Shown: in pieces, positions 10,438 through 21,348 of the stretch
Numbering within the stretch: the first letter of the stretch is position 1
Layout: each line of letters begins with the position of its first letter
Made by a program: the position numbers and the translations under genes
The notes under the pieces: generated by a model
What the model was told of the DNA's origin: nothing
The model's database searches: none
What the model saw: only the letters and a program-made list of their open reading frames with translations
DNA from: Alternaria dauci
Taxonomy: Eukaryota; Ascomycota; Dothideomycetes; Pleosporales; Pleosporaceae
Reading direction: 5' to 3'
NCBI RefSeq assembly: GCF_042100115.1
Contig: NC_091274.1
Location: 558,001 to 622,000, forward strand
Length of the DNA: 64,000 nt

Positions 10438-11622
10438 ATGCTAACGCGATACAAAGACCGACACCCGCGCAAGCGACCCTTTGCGGGCTGGATGAAGCGT
10501 CTCGCCAATCTCAAGCCCTCATCGTCCGACGCTCCAGGCAAGAAGGGCAACACCGTCAAGAAGAGCGCCGCGAAGAACAACCCCTATCCCGAGTCTGGCT
10601 TCGTCAACACCAACGTAGCGCCAGCCGACGACTCCTCTGTATCGACTCCCGCCACACTGCGATCGCATGACAGCTACGCGTCGATAGACGAGCCCGCAGC
10701 TGGACAACGGCAGGCTGTAGAGCAGAGCAACAAGTCCACGGCACCGACAGTGGCCACCGTCCCCGAGACAGTGCATTCGTCAAGATCAAAGGCGGAGACA
10801 GGCGGCAGCAACTTTGTCAACGGCGGCAGCACTTTCTCGTCGCCGAATGGCTCAGAGCACTCCCTCACCACGACCCTGACGACCATACAGTCAACTGCGC
10901 CCTCAAACATCCTCAACCTCGGCCAGACGCAGAACCAGACCAATGCGACAAGCTCAGGCGCCACGCCCGTCCACTTCTCGCATCAGTTCCCCGCCTCCCC
11001 GCCGCCCTCAGCCATACCGCCGCATCTGGCGCCCCAGCAGCAGCCCAACTCATATCAAGGCGCTACCGCGAACAACATCCTAACCGACAACGCGTCTATC
11101 CTCACCCTCGCTTCATCCTCGAAGCGTCGCCGTCGCAACTCTGTAGATACCAATGCCTCAATGCGAGCACTAGCCCCCTCGTCGCATTACGGAGGCAGTC
11201 GCGAGTCGCTGCCGCTCAGCGTCCTCTCAGCCAACCCAGACACCATATACTCGCCCTCAAACAGGCCAAGCAACGTCGGTGCCTTTGTGAATGCCGAGCG
11301 CGCGAGCGTCTACTCTGCGTCTGGTGTCACTGCGCCAGTACTACCCAGCGAGCGCAACAGCTACTATGCGACCAAACAAGCCGACGGGCTCAGCGTGCGC
11401 AGCGGGCTGCTTGGCCACGGCCGCACTGATAGTATCAGCAGCATGCGCGCCACGCCCACTAGCCCACTCGCCAGCCCACGCGACCCCATGGGCTCCGCCA
11501 GAATCAGCCGAAAGAGCTCAGAGTGGAAAGACGCGAGGGAAGCCAGTGACGAGGATGAGGCGCCTGCGAGCCCCATTGTGGAAGAGCACGAGGATAAGCC
11601 GACGCCGAATGCGCAGACTTGA
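10438..11622 (+). CDS. serine/asparagine-rich fungal protein of unknown function
   Basis: Single coding exon, 394 residues from ATG 10438. ATG 10429 in the same frame would add three residues, but it would be removed if the CTCAG just before 10436 is a splice acceptor. No in-frame ATG exists further upstream, although the frame is open back to 10186. The N-terminus is strongly basic and is the most gene-like part: LTRYKDRHPRKRPFAGWMKR, a segment I believe is widely conserved in Pezizomycotina. The remainder is Ser, Thr, Asn and Pro rich, with the polybasic patch SSKRRRRNS at mid-length and an acidic end (DEDEAPASPIVEEHED). No catalytic domain, signal peptide or membrane helix is visible. It is probably a disordered regulatory or nuclear protein; that is inference only. 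Confidence 0.75.
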   Translation: MLTRYKDRHPRKRPFAGWMKRLANLKPSSSDAPGKKGNTVKKSAAKNNPYPESGFVNTNVAPADDSSVSTPATLRSHDSYASIDEPAAGQRQAVEQSNKSTAPTVATVPETVHSSRSKAETGGSNFVNGGSTFSSPNGSEHSLTTTLTTIQSTAPSNILNLGQTQNQTNATSSGATPVHFSHQFPASPPPSAIPPHLAPQQQPNSYQGATANNILTDNASILTLASSSKRRRRNSVDTNASMRALAPSSHYGGSRESLPLSVLSANPDTIYSPSNRPSNVGAFVNAERASVYSASGVTAPVLPSERNSYYATKQADGLSVRSGLLGHGRTDSISSMRATPTSPLASPRDPMGSARISRKSSEWKDAREASDEDEAPASPIVEEHEDKPTPNAQT

Positions 11623-12134
11623 GACCCAACGGAAGAAGGCGCACCAGTGCTGAATTGTTACGATACGAAACCGGGATACCAACGTAGGCGTTGTGAGGGT
11701 TGGGCTTTGTTACGATACCCGGAGTAATAGCATGGAAGGGAGGGGGTTACACTGGTGACTTTGGATGGGAGGCGTTAGTATGGGTTGGGGTACACGTGAG
11801 AATGCGCGGGCATACGGTATTTTGCTTCTTCATCTTATACCCTAGTATCGAATGGAGCTTTTTTTTTTCTTGTGATAGTGAGTGTCAATGTCTTCTACAT
11901 GTGGTGTTCATTTTCTTATTTTTGAAGTCTAGTCTATACATGAGCCATTTCTGTCAGAGGTATGGAAGTGGTATTCAAACTGCATGCTGACTCCTCATCG
12001 TCTCCAAGTCCTCCATGAGCCCTTGTTAGGGTCAACGTGCAAGAGAAGTAGCTCGCAGCTTTAACTAGCTTCTGTTGATCTCGAACGTCTTACGAGCGCA
12101 ATAGGAAGAAGCATCATTCGCCGGCCTCCTCCGC
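11623..12134. other. intergenic, convergent 3' regions
   Basis: This is about 510 bases between the stop at 11622 and the stop of the minus-strand BTB gene. It holds a poly-T tract near 11860 and T-rich sequence compatible with 3' ends. No gene is seen. Confidence 0.5.
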
Positions 12135-12840
12135 CTATTCTTTCATGTAGAAATCCTCCGCTCTTAACTCTTCAGGATTCTTAATGTTATCGCGTCGCTC
12201 AGCAAACCTGACCATCACCTGGATGAGAAACTCTTTCGGAAGATCATGGCGTCTCTCTTCTTCCTTGTTTCTCTTGTTGTCGAAGTCTGATGACCAGTTT
12301 ATGCATTGCTTCTCAACCATTAGCTTCAGGAGCAGGCTCTGTGCTGGCAGGTTGTTGTAGGCGTAGATGACATGTGTATACCATGTGCAGTGCATGAAAT
12401 ATTTGACGTAACGGTTGTGAGTGATGCGTTCAAAGTCTTTGATGAGGAATCGATGTCCAAACGCGCACGCCTTGAGCAGCATACCGCCAAGACCTTGCAA
12501 GCTATCGTCTTCACCGTTCTCGCTTTCGTCGTCTTCATCGTCTTCATCGTAGTCTGGAAGTTGCTGCGTGTACAGCCAGTGCACAAAGAACTTGAATACA
12601 CCGACTTCGACATCCTCCAGAGTTACGCCCTCTTCTGCCTCTTTCCAGCGTCCGTTGTAGGCGGTGCGGAAGTACTCTGACTTCTTGCATAGGATTTCTT
12701 TGTGGACCTGGAAGACTTGTTTTTGTGGCCCGATCGCAATGGCGACGACATCTCCAACGGTAGCTTCACTATCAATCATTAGTAGGTGGACTTTGAATCG
12801 TCTTTTTGCTCGTCTGTACTTACGAAACTTCAGATATCAT
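12135..12840 (-). CDS. BTB/POZ domain protein (paralogue A)
   Basis: Exons 12824-12840 (17 nt) and 12135-12768, giving 216 residues. The intron has GTAAGT, TACTAAT and an AG, and enters the coding frame in phase 2 just before the BTB domain. The domain (about residues 8-75) reads VAIAIGPQKQVFQVHKEIL then SEYFRTAYNGRW and FVHWLYTQQLP, the standard fungal BTB fold that mediates dimerisation and, in some proteins, Cullin-3 binding. An acidic stretch (DYDEDDEDDESENGEDD) follows the domain. The C-terminal half is helical and resembles the paralogue at 13543, ending in a KEFLIQVMVRFAERRDNI region. There is no MATH, Kelch or BACK partner domain. The true start is the short upstream exon, not the internal ATG at 12779. 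The biological role is unknown. Confidence 0.85.
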
Positions 12841-13542
12841 CTTTGGGGGTTATTAGAGTCGTTGAAAATATTAGATTTCAGGGGTGGAGTGTAAGAGTAG
12901 TTGGGGGTTTGAGAGCAGTAAGGGGGTGTAAGTTAAAAGGCAGTTTTATATATGCGTGCGAAGGTCGTTATCGCGGCGAAGGTGAAAGACGAAGGCAGAC
13001 ACAGAAGGCACCTCGCTCGTGGGAATGAAGCAGCATCGCTTAGCTGCGCCTTCACTGTTAGAAGTGAGCACTCGTGCTAGATCATGATTCACTAGTGTTT
13101 CTTCAACACGCGACCTCGCTTGGTTGATGCGAACCCTCCCAAGGTCTGGGAAGCAAAGTAAAAGTGAATCGTTTACAGGTTGCAATGGGTATGACAACAA
13201 GCCCTACAAGTTTTTGCCGTCCAGCGACGTGATTGTATCTGCTGGAGGTTTTCGCCTTTTAAGCTTGCATCACCAAACTCATAACAAAGACATGAAACAA
13301 ATGACCTACTCCTGTTGGCTCATTCTTTACACAAACCAGCTTATTGCAATAGACATGGTGGACAATGCACGTAGAAGTGTAATAAGTGCATTGTTGATAT
13401 TCTTAGTCTACCAATAAGTACTCCGCGTGTACACCTTTACCGCGATTTATTACAGTGAAATTCAACAGTGTTGTGCTTGCGTCTTTTTCCAGCACGTTTA
13501 TCATTTGAAAGTAACTCCGCATGTGTCTTCAAGGCAAACCTT
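12841..13542. other. intergenic between tandem BTB genes
   Basis: This is about 700 bases upstream of BTB paralogue A and downstream of paralogue B. Only short open frames occur. I see no repeat, RNA gene or residual coding match. Confidence 0.5.
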
Positions 13543-14347
13543 CTACACGTAATAATGACAAGCTCTCAACTGGTCGTCCGTCATCTTCTGCATCTTCAAC
13601 GCACTCTGTCTCAACATGCAAGCGAGAAGAAACTCATGTGGTAGTTGTGGCAGCAACTCCTTCTCTTCTTCGTTATCATCTCCCACATTCCATGCAAGAC
13701 ACTGCAAGTCCACCATCATAGCAAGGATCAGATTATCTGCCGAGAAGTTTCGAAAACTCCAGATGATAATTCTGTATGCAACGCTATAAGCAGGTTCTCC
13801 TTTTCCTGGCAAGTGTCTGTCAACAAACATGTTGTGTGATAGACGGTAGAAGGCAGGCGCCAGAAACCGGTCGCCAAAAATGGCACATTTCAGATAGAGC
13901 ATGTCACATTGAGCATTCTTAGACTCTTCGCTTTCTAGCTTGCCATATGTCTCGGCGATCCTTAGCACAGAGTCCAGGTCCTTTGGTAGCTGCTGAGTGT
14001 ACAACCAGTACACAAAAATGTTGAATACTTTGATTTCGACATCGTCTAGCGTCACGCCCTTGTCTGATTCTTGCCAGCGTCCGTTGTATGCGGCTCGGAA
14101 GTATTCTGAGTGGTGACAGATGAGATCTTTATGGATGCTGTACCGTCTTTTCGTGGCACCGACGAATACCGTGACGATCTCGCCATTCGCAGCAGCGCTG
14201 TTTGTCTTGTCAGTCCAGGTCCGCACTACTGACCACTCGTGCAGGAACATGCCTGCAATAAAAGCGCGCTTGAAAGGAATATGAGAATGTTGCAGGTACT
14301 TACCCGAGTACAGGTGTGCGCTGACGAATTGTGGGCTTATCAGCCAT
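13543..14347 (-). CDS. BTB/POZ domain protein (paralogue B)
   Basis: Exons 14304-14347 (44 nt) and 13543-14197, giving 232 residues. The 106-nt intron has donor GTAAGT and a CTGAC branch, and the acceptor at 14198-14199 was chosen because it alone keeps the frame from MADKPTIRQR into NGEIVTVFVG. It enters in phase 2, as in the neighbouring BTB gene. The BTB domain has KRRYSIHKDLICHHSEYF, AAYNGRWQES and FVYWLYTQQLP, and is clearly close to paralogue A. Where A has its acidic insert, B has a charged but different linker (ETYGKLESEESKN). The C-terminal helical region ends LPHEFLLACMLRQSALKM. Same strand and 700-bp spacing indicate tandem duplication. The partner and function are unknown. Confidence 0.87.
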
Positions 14348-15078
14348 TGTCTGGTCGATTTTGGGTGCTTGCGGCCGTTGAAAAGTGAAGGGGAGATTGA
14401 TTTCGAGTAAGAACATATGAGTACCTATGAATAGGCAGGGGCAGTCTTTACGTGGAAGGAGAACAGGATTGCGATGGAAAACTTTTTGGATTTGCGGAAG
14501 TCGCAGTCGTCCCCAGATATATTTTACAAGTAGCGAGAACCCGTACCATGGAATGAAAGTGTATTGCAACCACAGTATGTCATCTCAACACGTCAGCCAG
14601 CTAGTTGCATGAGCCAAGCGAGAAAGAGAAGCTTCTCTTCAAAGACTCCCTCTTTAAAATAGTGGTCGTCGAATCCAACAGCCTCAGAAACCACGCCTGG
14701 GCATCATAGCCGTCCTACCACACCACCAAACCCAACCACTCAAACCTGGTCCCTCACCTTCGTCTTACACTTCCACTTCCATATCTCAATCTTGTCTTAG
14801 CATTTCGCAGTAACTTTCGCCCTGCATTTAACTCTTATCATGATAGACGTCAATGTAGTGTTAGCATGTCATGCAGATGCCAGCTGTAAGTCAGTGTTGG
14901 TCCGTCCGCTATCGGTATACATGTCTGAGGTATGTTGTCTTCTGGCTCCTAGTATCCTCCTTGATATATGTACGACGAGAAAACGGAAGGACATGGAAGT
15001 AAGGTTCTCGAACCTAAGGAGGTATCAAGGTGGCGACTTGGGCAACATCTTCTTCTCTACCGCTCCGCAAAACACAGA
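14348..15078. other. intergenic upstream of BTB paralogue B
   Basis: This is about 730 bases. A CT-rich stretch at 14740-14830 looks like a fungal 5' leader and precedes an ATG at 14840, but the frame after it shows no recognisable protein. It may be the promoter of a lost or very short gene. Otherwise I see nothing. Confidence 0.4.
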
Positions 15079-15594
15079 CTACAAAGCCTTCCTAATAGCG
15101 CTCTTAAAGGGGATAATCTGCGCCTCATCCAGATTCCACACACCATCCTTGACATATTGATCCTGCTTCAGCCTCTCCACAACCTCCTCCTTTGTCTTCG
15201 CCCCAATGAGCATCGCCGAGCCCTTCATCTTAGGGGGGTTTGTGTCGCCTTCTTGGATGGGCTCTTCGAGCATTGCTCCTACGCAAACATTAGTATTAGC
15301 TTTGGACAACTATCATATCGGTCGAGACAGGTAATAGGACAAAACGAGATAGAGCAAAAACATACCACCCCACAGCCACATATCCTCCCTATCAGCCTTC
15401 AGCCCCTCCAAATGTTTTGGCCGGCTTGCAATACGCTTCTGCAGCGCACCCGCATGATCGGGCACGATGACGAGCCATTCCTGTAGAGGAGTACCGGTTG
15501 AGGATGCCATTGTGCGTTGTTGGAGCTTCGATGCGGATCTCAGTGGTGTTGCGAAGGAAGATGTGAGCGGACGGAAGGAGCGGAGGGCGAGCAT
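15079..15594 (-). CDS. YCII-related domain protein, probably mitochondrial
   Basis: Exons 15366-15594 and 15079-15278, giving 142 residues. The phase-1 intron joins WLWGG to AMLEEP. The first ~30 residues (MLALRSFRPLTSSFATPLRS, then KLQQRTMASS) are Arg/Ser rich without acidic residues, a credible mitochondrial presequence; an internal ATG would give a cytosolic form starting MASSTG. The body has the YCII pattern: EWLVIVPDHAGALQKRIASR, then GSAMLIGAKTKEEVVERL and the YVKDGVWNLDEAQIIPFK end. YCII proteins are small ferredoxin-like-fold proteins related to chloromuconolactone/5-CHQ dehydrochlorinases. Most fungal members have no proven reaction. The conserved His/Asp pair is present in VPDHAG. 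Identification is good at family level only. Confidence 0.88.
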
Positions 15595-16159
15595 ATATAA
15601 TGTAGGCAGGAGGAGAGCGTGTGGGGCTACGGTAATTGGAGCTTAGGGACAACTGTGAAGGGATGCTATGTTAGCTTCTTGATTTGAGTATTTATTTGAC
15701 GAGGTATACGCACAGGAGCTGCACTTAGTTTGTATCAGCAGATTCTCTTGAGACGAGCAGCACAGTATGTACTTCCAAGGGCGCGCGGAAGTTGTAGGGC
15801 GCAATGTGGGGAAGATGTAGCTTTCGGTCGGAATTGAGCCGCGGCTTTCGGAACAACTCACGCTGGACTAACAGCGTGGGGAAGTCGCCTGAGACATCAC
15901 GCATGTATGGAAAGACTCATGTGTACGTACAATCATACATATTTGCTATAAATACTACGGTTCGACGATAGGCGCATCCAAACTCATGAACTCATACCTT
16001 CTTAGGTTTATCCAAATGATACCTACCCTTAAAAACCGCCAACGCCTTGTTGCATTCCCAGAGACCCCGTGGCAGAAAAGCACGCTCGGACAAACCATAA
16101 TTATCTCGTAAGAGCGACGCCTTTAACATCACCCATTGCAGACATGCGCATCGGTGCGC
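15595..16159. other. intergenic between YCII gene and RNR1 3' end
   Basis: This is about 565 bases upstream of the YCII gene and downstream of RNR1. It holds only short overlapping frames. I see nothing else. Confidence 0.5.
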
Positions 16160-18997
16160 CTAACCACTGCACATGACGCAAGACTCGGGGTTCTCTATCG
16201 AGCAAGCAAGGACGGCGTCAGCGTAGATGTCACCATCGCGCGCCTCGCTGTCGTCCTTTGCGTCCTCTTCCTGCGGGTCCTTCTTGGCCACCTCCTCATC
16301 TGGCTTGGGAACAGCATCGGCAGCAACCATCTTTGGGCTCTCGCCCTCCTCCACGTCAGCCTTGAACGGCTTGCTTGCGAGGGCGTTGCGGTCCTCTGAG
16401 ACCGGCAGCGGGGCAGCAATGGATGTGGGAACACCATTCTCCTCAGTCTCAGTCTTAGTCTCGCCGTTGGTAGGCTTGGTGGCGTACATCGGACGAGGCG
16501 CCGATGACGGGGTCTGCGAAGCGGTGACAGGCGAGTGTCGGATAGCCTCAGGCTGGAATCCGGGTTGCTTTCGTACCTTGGGCAAGGCTTTGGCAACGTT
16601 TGTGTCTGCAACCTTGAGGGCCTCTTGGTCGACAGTGAATTGAATAGGAGCCGAGGCGGCCATGGTACGGAGATAGTACATGCCAGTCTTGAGACCAGCC
16701 TTCCAGCCAGCAAAGTGCATAGAAGTAATCTTGCCCATAGTCGGCTCCTTCATGTGGATGTTTAGCGACTGAGACTGGTCGATGAAAGCACCACGGTCAG
16801 CAGCCATCTCGATGATCCTTCGCTGCGAGATCTCCCAGACGGTCTTGTAAAGTTTCTTTGTCTCATCGGGGATGTTGGGAATTCTGGCAATCGAACCTCC
16901 TTCGGCGATGATGCGGTTCTTCATGTTCTCAGACCACAGACCCATGTCAACCAGGTCCTTCAGCAACCATGGGTTGACGACCTGGAACTCACCAGCGAGG
17001 ACACGGCGGGAATAGATGTTGGAGGTGTATGGCTCGAAGCACTCGTTGTTGCCCAGAATCTGCGAAGTGGAGGCAGTTGGCATGGGTGCAATGAGCAGCG
17101 AGTTGCGCACACCGTGCTCAGCAATCTTCTCCTTCAGAGACGTCCAGTCCCAGAGGTCAGTAGGTGTAACATTCCACATATCGTACTGGAGGATACCCTG
17201 GGATACGGGAGATCCTTCATAGGTCTTGTAAGGACCAAGCTCCTTTGCAATGTCGCATGAGGAAGTGAGAGCAGCATGGTAGATGGTCTCGAAGATTTGG
17301 ATGTTGAGCTTCTTGGCTTCGTCTGACTCAAAAGGAAGGCGGAGTGCAAGGAAGGCATCAGCAAGACCTTGAACACCCATACCGATGGGTCGGTGACGGA
17401 AGTTGCTGCGGCGTGCCTCTTCGACGGGGTAGTGGTTGACATCGATGATCTTGTTCAGGTTGCGGGTGACGACCTGGGTGACTTCGTGGAGCTTCTTGAA
17501 GTCAAACACGCCGGCCTTGTAGTCGACAAAAGAAGGCAGAGCAAGAGAAGCCAAGTTGCAAACGGCGACCTCATCAGGAGCGGTGTACTCGACAATCTCA
17601 GTGCACAGGTTGGAGCTGCGAATGGTACCGAGGTTCTTCTGGTTGCTCTTGCGGTTGCAAGCGTCCTTGTAGAGCATAAAGGGGTTACCAGTCTCGGTCT
17701 GTGCCTCAAGGATGGCATACCAAAGCTTCTGTGCGCGAACAGTCTCGCGGCCCTTGTTCTGCTTCTCGTAGCTCTCGTATAGAGCTTCGAATTCGTCACC
17801 GTAGACATCGGCGAGACCGGGGCACTCGTTCGGGCACATGAGTGTCCAGTTGCTGTTGTCTTGGACACGCTTCATGAAGAGGTCAGGAATCCACAGGGCG
17901 TAGAAGAGATCGCGAGCGCGGACCTCCTCCTTGCCGTGGTTCTTGCGCAGGTCAAGGAAGCCAAAGACGTCAGCGTGCCATGGCTCGAGGTAGATGGCGA
18001 AGGCACCTGGACGCTTGTTGCCACCCTGGTCGACATAGCGAGCAGTGTTGTTGTATACACGGAGCATGGGGATGAGACCGTTGGACGTTCCATTGGTGCC
18101 ACCAATGTATGATCCGGTAGCACGGATGCGGTGCACGTTAAGACCAATACCGCCAGCAGTCTTGGAGATCAACGCACACGTCTTGAGGGTGTCGTAGATG
18201 CCGTCGATGCTGTCCTCCTTCATGTCGATGAGGAAGCATGACGACATTTGTGGTGACGGTGTGCCCGCATTGAACAAGGTCGGCGAGGCGTGTGTGAAAT
18301 ACTTTTGAGACATGTAGTCGTACGTCTCGATGGCCTTCTCAATGTCCTCACCGTGAATGCCAACAGCGACACGCATGAGCATGTGTTGTGGGCGCTCGGC
18401 AACCTTGCCGTTTATGCGGAGGAGATATGAGCGCTCGAGTGTCTTGAAACCAAAGAACTGGTAGTTGAAGTCGCGGTCGTAGACGATGGCCGAGTTGAGC
18501 TCGTCTTGGTGGTCCATTATGACCTTGTAGATGTGGTCAGAGATCATGGGCTGTCTCTTGCCGTTCTTGGGGTTGACATAGTTGTACAGATCTTCGACAA
18601 CGAGCGAGAATTGCTTCTTGGTCTGCTTGTGGAGATTTGATACAGCGATACGCGCAGCGAGGATTGCGTAGTCGGGATGTGTGGTGGTCATGTAGGCTGC
18701 CGTCTCAGCGGCCTGTCCCTTTGTTAGACGTGTTCATGGTACAAGACGCGTTCAAGAGCGTACCAGGTCGTCTAGCTGGACGGTGTTAACACCCTGGTAG
18801 ACACCAGAAATGACCTTCATTGTGATGGCGGCGGGATCAACATGGTCTGGGTCGAGGCCGTAACATAGCCTTGACACTCGTGCTGTGATCTTGTCGAACT
18901 GCACGCGTTCCTTGCGTCCATCTGAAGTCGACCATTAGCGGTGAAGATTTGCAGCGGTGAGGGACAGGCAGGACATACCACGCTTGAGGACGAACAT
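16160..18997 (-). CDS. RNR1: ribonucleoside-diphosphate reductase large subunit (class Ia)
   Basis: Exons 18979-18997, 18764-18921 and 16160-18712, giving 909 residues. The enzyme reduces ribonucleoside diphosphates to deoxy forms in the cytosol with the RNR2/RNR4-type small subunit. The N-terminal ATP-cone ([17 protein letters not shown], split by introns 1 and 2) gives allosteric activity control. The active site is visible: Cys218 in [12 protein letters not shown], and Asn427, Cys429 and Glu431 in NLCTEIVEY. The substrate loop [20 protein letters not shown] and the C-terminal redox pair CVMC (Cys904, Cys907) are intact. A disordered, Pro/Glu/Asp-rich linker of about 100 residues precedes that tail. 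It is divergent from the bL17m gene across about 340 bases with MluI-box-like motifs (19103-19135), which fits S-phase control as in yeast. Confidence 0.97.
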
Positions 18998-19102
18998 GTT
19001 GAATTAGAAAGGGAGTAGTAGAGGGGTATCTGGCAGTGGGTATCGTGACGGATGGGTGTGTGTGGGAGGAGTGTGCAGGAGGGAGGGGTGGGTGCACTTA
19101 TA

Positions 19103-19135
19103 ACGCGCTTCTTCTCTTTACGCGTTCTGTCGCGT
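19103..19135. promoter_or_regulatory. cluster of MluI cell-cycle box-like motifs upstream of RNR1
   Basis: ACGCGC at 19103-19108, a perfect ACGCGT at 19120-19125 and TCGCGT (reverse of ACGCGA) at 19130-19135 lie 105-140 bases upstream of the RNR1 start. ACGCGT is the core site of the MBF (Mbp1/Swi6) factor that drives RNR1 at G1/S in yeasts. The motifs are seen; binding is inferred. The region is shared with the divergent bL17m gene (18998-19337). Confidence 0.6.
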
Positions 19136-19337
19136 TGCTTGGGCCACGGACCGGATTGGTGCTAAAGTGGTTGCTGCTTGTGTAAGCCGTGCAGGGATGT
19201 GGGGTCGGGGAAACAATGGCCGATGCCCGAACTTTTCGCGGGCCATAGTATCGCGGACCGCACGACGCTGAGGTGCCGCATCGACTCCAGGACGCCCTCC
19301 ACACCCTTCCCGGCCGATACAGAACCAATTGCCCGTC

Positions 19338-20153
19338 ATGGCAGGCGGTCACATGAAATACCGCCACCTCAGTCGGTCGTCGTCGCATCGCCAGGCGCTC
19401 CTGCGCAACCTCGTCACATCGCTCTTCAAGCACGAAAGCATAGCGACCACATGGCACAAGGCCAAGGAAGCCCAGCGGCTGGCCGAGAAGCTGATTACCC
19501 TGGGGAAGAAGAACACAGAGGCGACACGGCGGAGAGCAACTCAGATATTCTACGTACGACACGCCCCCAGAGCATATACCACGCGCGCATACTGACAATG
19601 TCAGGAACCAAATGAAATGGTACCCAAGCTGTTCGGCCCCATAAGGAAGCGCTACGAAGCCAGGCCCGGCGGCTACACCCGAGTCCTCCGCATTGAGCCC
19701 ATGAAAGAAGACCAGGCCGAATCCGCCATCCTCGAACTCGTAGACGGACCAAAAGACATGCGCTTCGCCATGACCGCAAAAACACTAGCCAGGAGACCAG
19801 CGAGGTTAGGGCTGAGCCCGGGCATCACAATGCATGTCAAAAAGGTCACACAGTTTCGCAAGGATGGTGTGGACGGCTTGCGGAAAATGGTCCAATCACT
19901 GCGGAAACTACATGCCAAGGGTGTGGATGACAGGATATTACCCGCGCCTAAGAAGGTATACCCAGAAACCCCGATGAAGAGGGAGATGCACTATCCCGAG
20001 GAGGTCGATAATGGCAAGTACCCGAACAGGATTATGCGAGTCGGAAGAACAACCAAAGTAACGTCAAGAGCAACGCCGAGAGTGAAGCCTGTGAAGCCTA
20101 GGGCGAAGCCAGCAGAGGAGAACAAGAAAGAAGAATATCTGGTCAAAGAGTAA
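19338..20153 (+). CDS. MRPL8: mitochondrial large-subunit ribosomal protein bL17m
   Basis: Exons 19338-19553 and 19605-20153, giving 254 residues; the intron has a CTGAC branch and a phase-0 join IFY|EPNE. The N-terminal ~130 residues are the bacterial L17 fold, with MKYRHLSRSSSHRQALLRNL at the start, then SIATTWHKAKEAQRLAEKLI and GGYTRVLRIEPMKEDQAES. Fungal mitochondrial L17 carries a long extension, here about 120 residues, ending in a Lys/Arg/Pro-rich tail. It works in the mitoribosome large subunit near the exit tunnel. No long cleavable presequence is evident; the basic N-terminus may serve for import. It is divergent from RNR1. The symbol follows the yeast name and is given by homology. 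Confidence 0.93.
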
Positions 20154-20581
20154 GACCCAGCCAAGGGATAAGGAAGTGGCTGTCACGAGGCCTCTGTAGT
20201 AAATGTGTAAATGTACAACATATCCATATCAAACACTGCATCAATACGGGCTGAGGGTTTGTCTTTTAGCCATATCACGTGCGATTCATTGCGTTTCTCA
20301 CAAAATCCGAGGGTTGACCGGAAGTCTTCTCAAATGATCACCATGTTTGTCTCACCTGGCCAGGTGTTTGCTCATTTGTGCACTTGACTTGTCGAGGTGA
20401 CCAATATACCCTAGGTTAGTATGTGGTGATAATTGGTGAAGTACTCTTTTACTTGGTCAAATACCAAAGTGAGCACGACAGCAACTCCAAGTTAAGATAC
20501 ACGAGCAGTTGATATAAGAAAAATCTACGGTTTGTATACCTTCTTCCTACATCCCTCTGGACAATTTACTCGGTAGCCAAT
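20154..20581. other. intergenic upstream of BTB paralogue C
   Basis: This is about 430 bases between two plus-strand genes, moderately AT-rich. It includes a tgatataag-like stretch near 20510 that may serve as a weak TATA region for the BTB gene. No gene is seen. Confidence 0.4.
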
Positions 20582-21348
20582 ATGTCGTCAAACAACCAGC
20601 AACAACTTGGACAGAAAACGCCGCGTATATCGTGAGTCGTCATTCACTCCGTTCTCGTACTTCACTAATCTTCTACAGAACCTACAACGCCACTTTCGCC
20701 CAGATCATAGTCGGCCCCCACAAGCGGTGCTTCACTGTGCACCTCGACCTACTCGTCTACCACTCGCGCTTCTTCCGTGCCGCTCTTACGGGATCATTCA
20801 AAGAAGCTAGCGAGAAGGTCGTTACCTTGCCCCATGCTACCACTGGTATTTTCGAGCTTTTTGTCCACTGGCTCTATTACCAACGACTTCCCATGGAGAC
20901 AGACTCATCCGAACTATTCGCAAGTTACCGCAAGGCTGATAATCCTTTCGTTGTACAGGAGAGTCTCGTCCTTCTTTACGCCTTCTGTGACCAGTACGCC
21001 GTTCCTGGGCTGAAGAGGCTGTGTCTCGATACACTCTTCTACGAGGTCACCGAGGAGCCCTCTCTGCCCCATTTCGATATTGTCCGGACCACGTTCGTCA
21101 ACTTGGAAACAGAGCAAGATCCATTGTGTCGTTTCTGGGTTGATCATTACTGCTACTGGGGTGGTGAGAACTGCTGGACCGTTGAGAGTATCCAAGACCT
21201 ACCTTTGACGTTTGTGACAAAAGTTCTGAATCAGTACACTAACCTCTCGCATGGAGGCCGCGATGATTGGTTACCCGAATTGTGCAACTACCATGACCAT
21301 GCAACAAGCAAGGAGAGAAATGAGTGTGAAGAGAATAGAGAACGCTGA
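20582..21348 (+). CDS. BTB/POZ domain protein (paralogue C)
   Basis: Exons 20582-20631 (50 nt) and 20679-21348, giving 239 residues. The 47-nt intron (GTGAGT ... CTACAG) again enters in phase 2 just before the BTB domain, as in the two BTB genes at 12-14 kb. Domain landmarks are IIVGPHKRCFTVHLDLLVYH, SRFFRAALTGSFKEA and FELFVHWLYYQRLP. The C-terminal half contains YAFCDQYAVPGLKRLCLDTL, a region seen in many Pezizomycotina BTB proteins, and ends WLPELCNYHDHATSKERNEC. It is more diverged from A and B than they are from each other. After the stop, a +1 frame would encode a run of acidic residues. Function is unknown beyond BTB-mediated oligomerisation. Confidence 0.87.

Noticed and set aside
14840..15160. 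ORF after a CT-rich leader-like tract
   Set aside because: The leader looks plausible, but the translated frame has no domain and runs antisense into the YCII gene.
16195..18147. Several antisense and off-frame ORFs across RNR1
   Set aside because: Shadows of the RNR1 reading frame; no independent domains.
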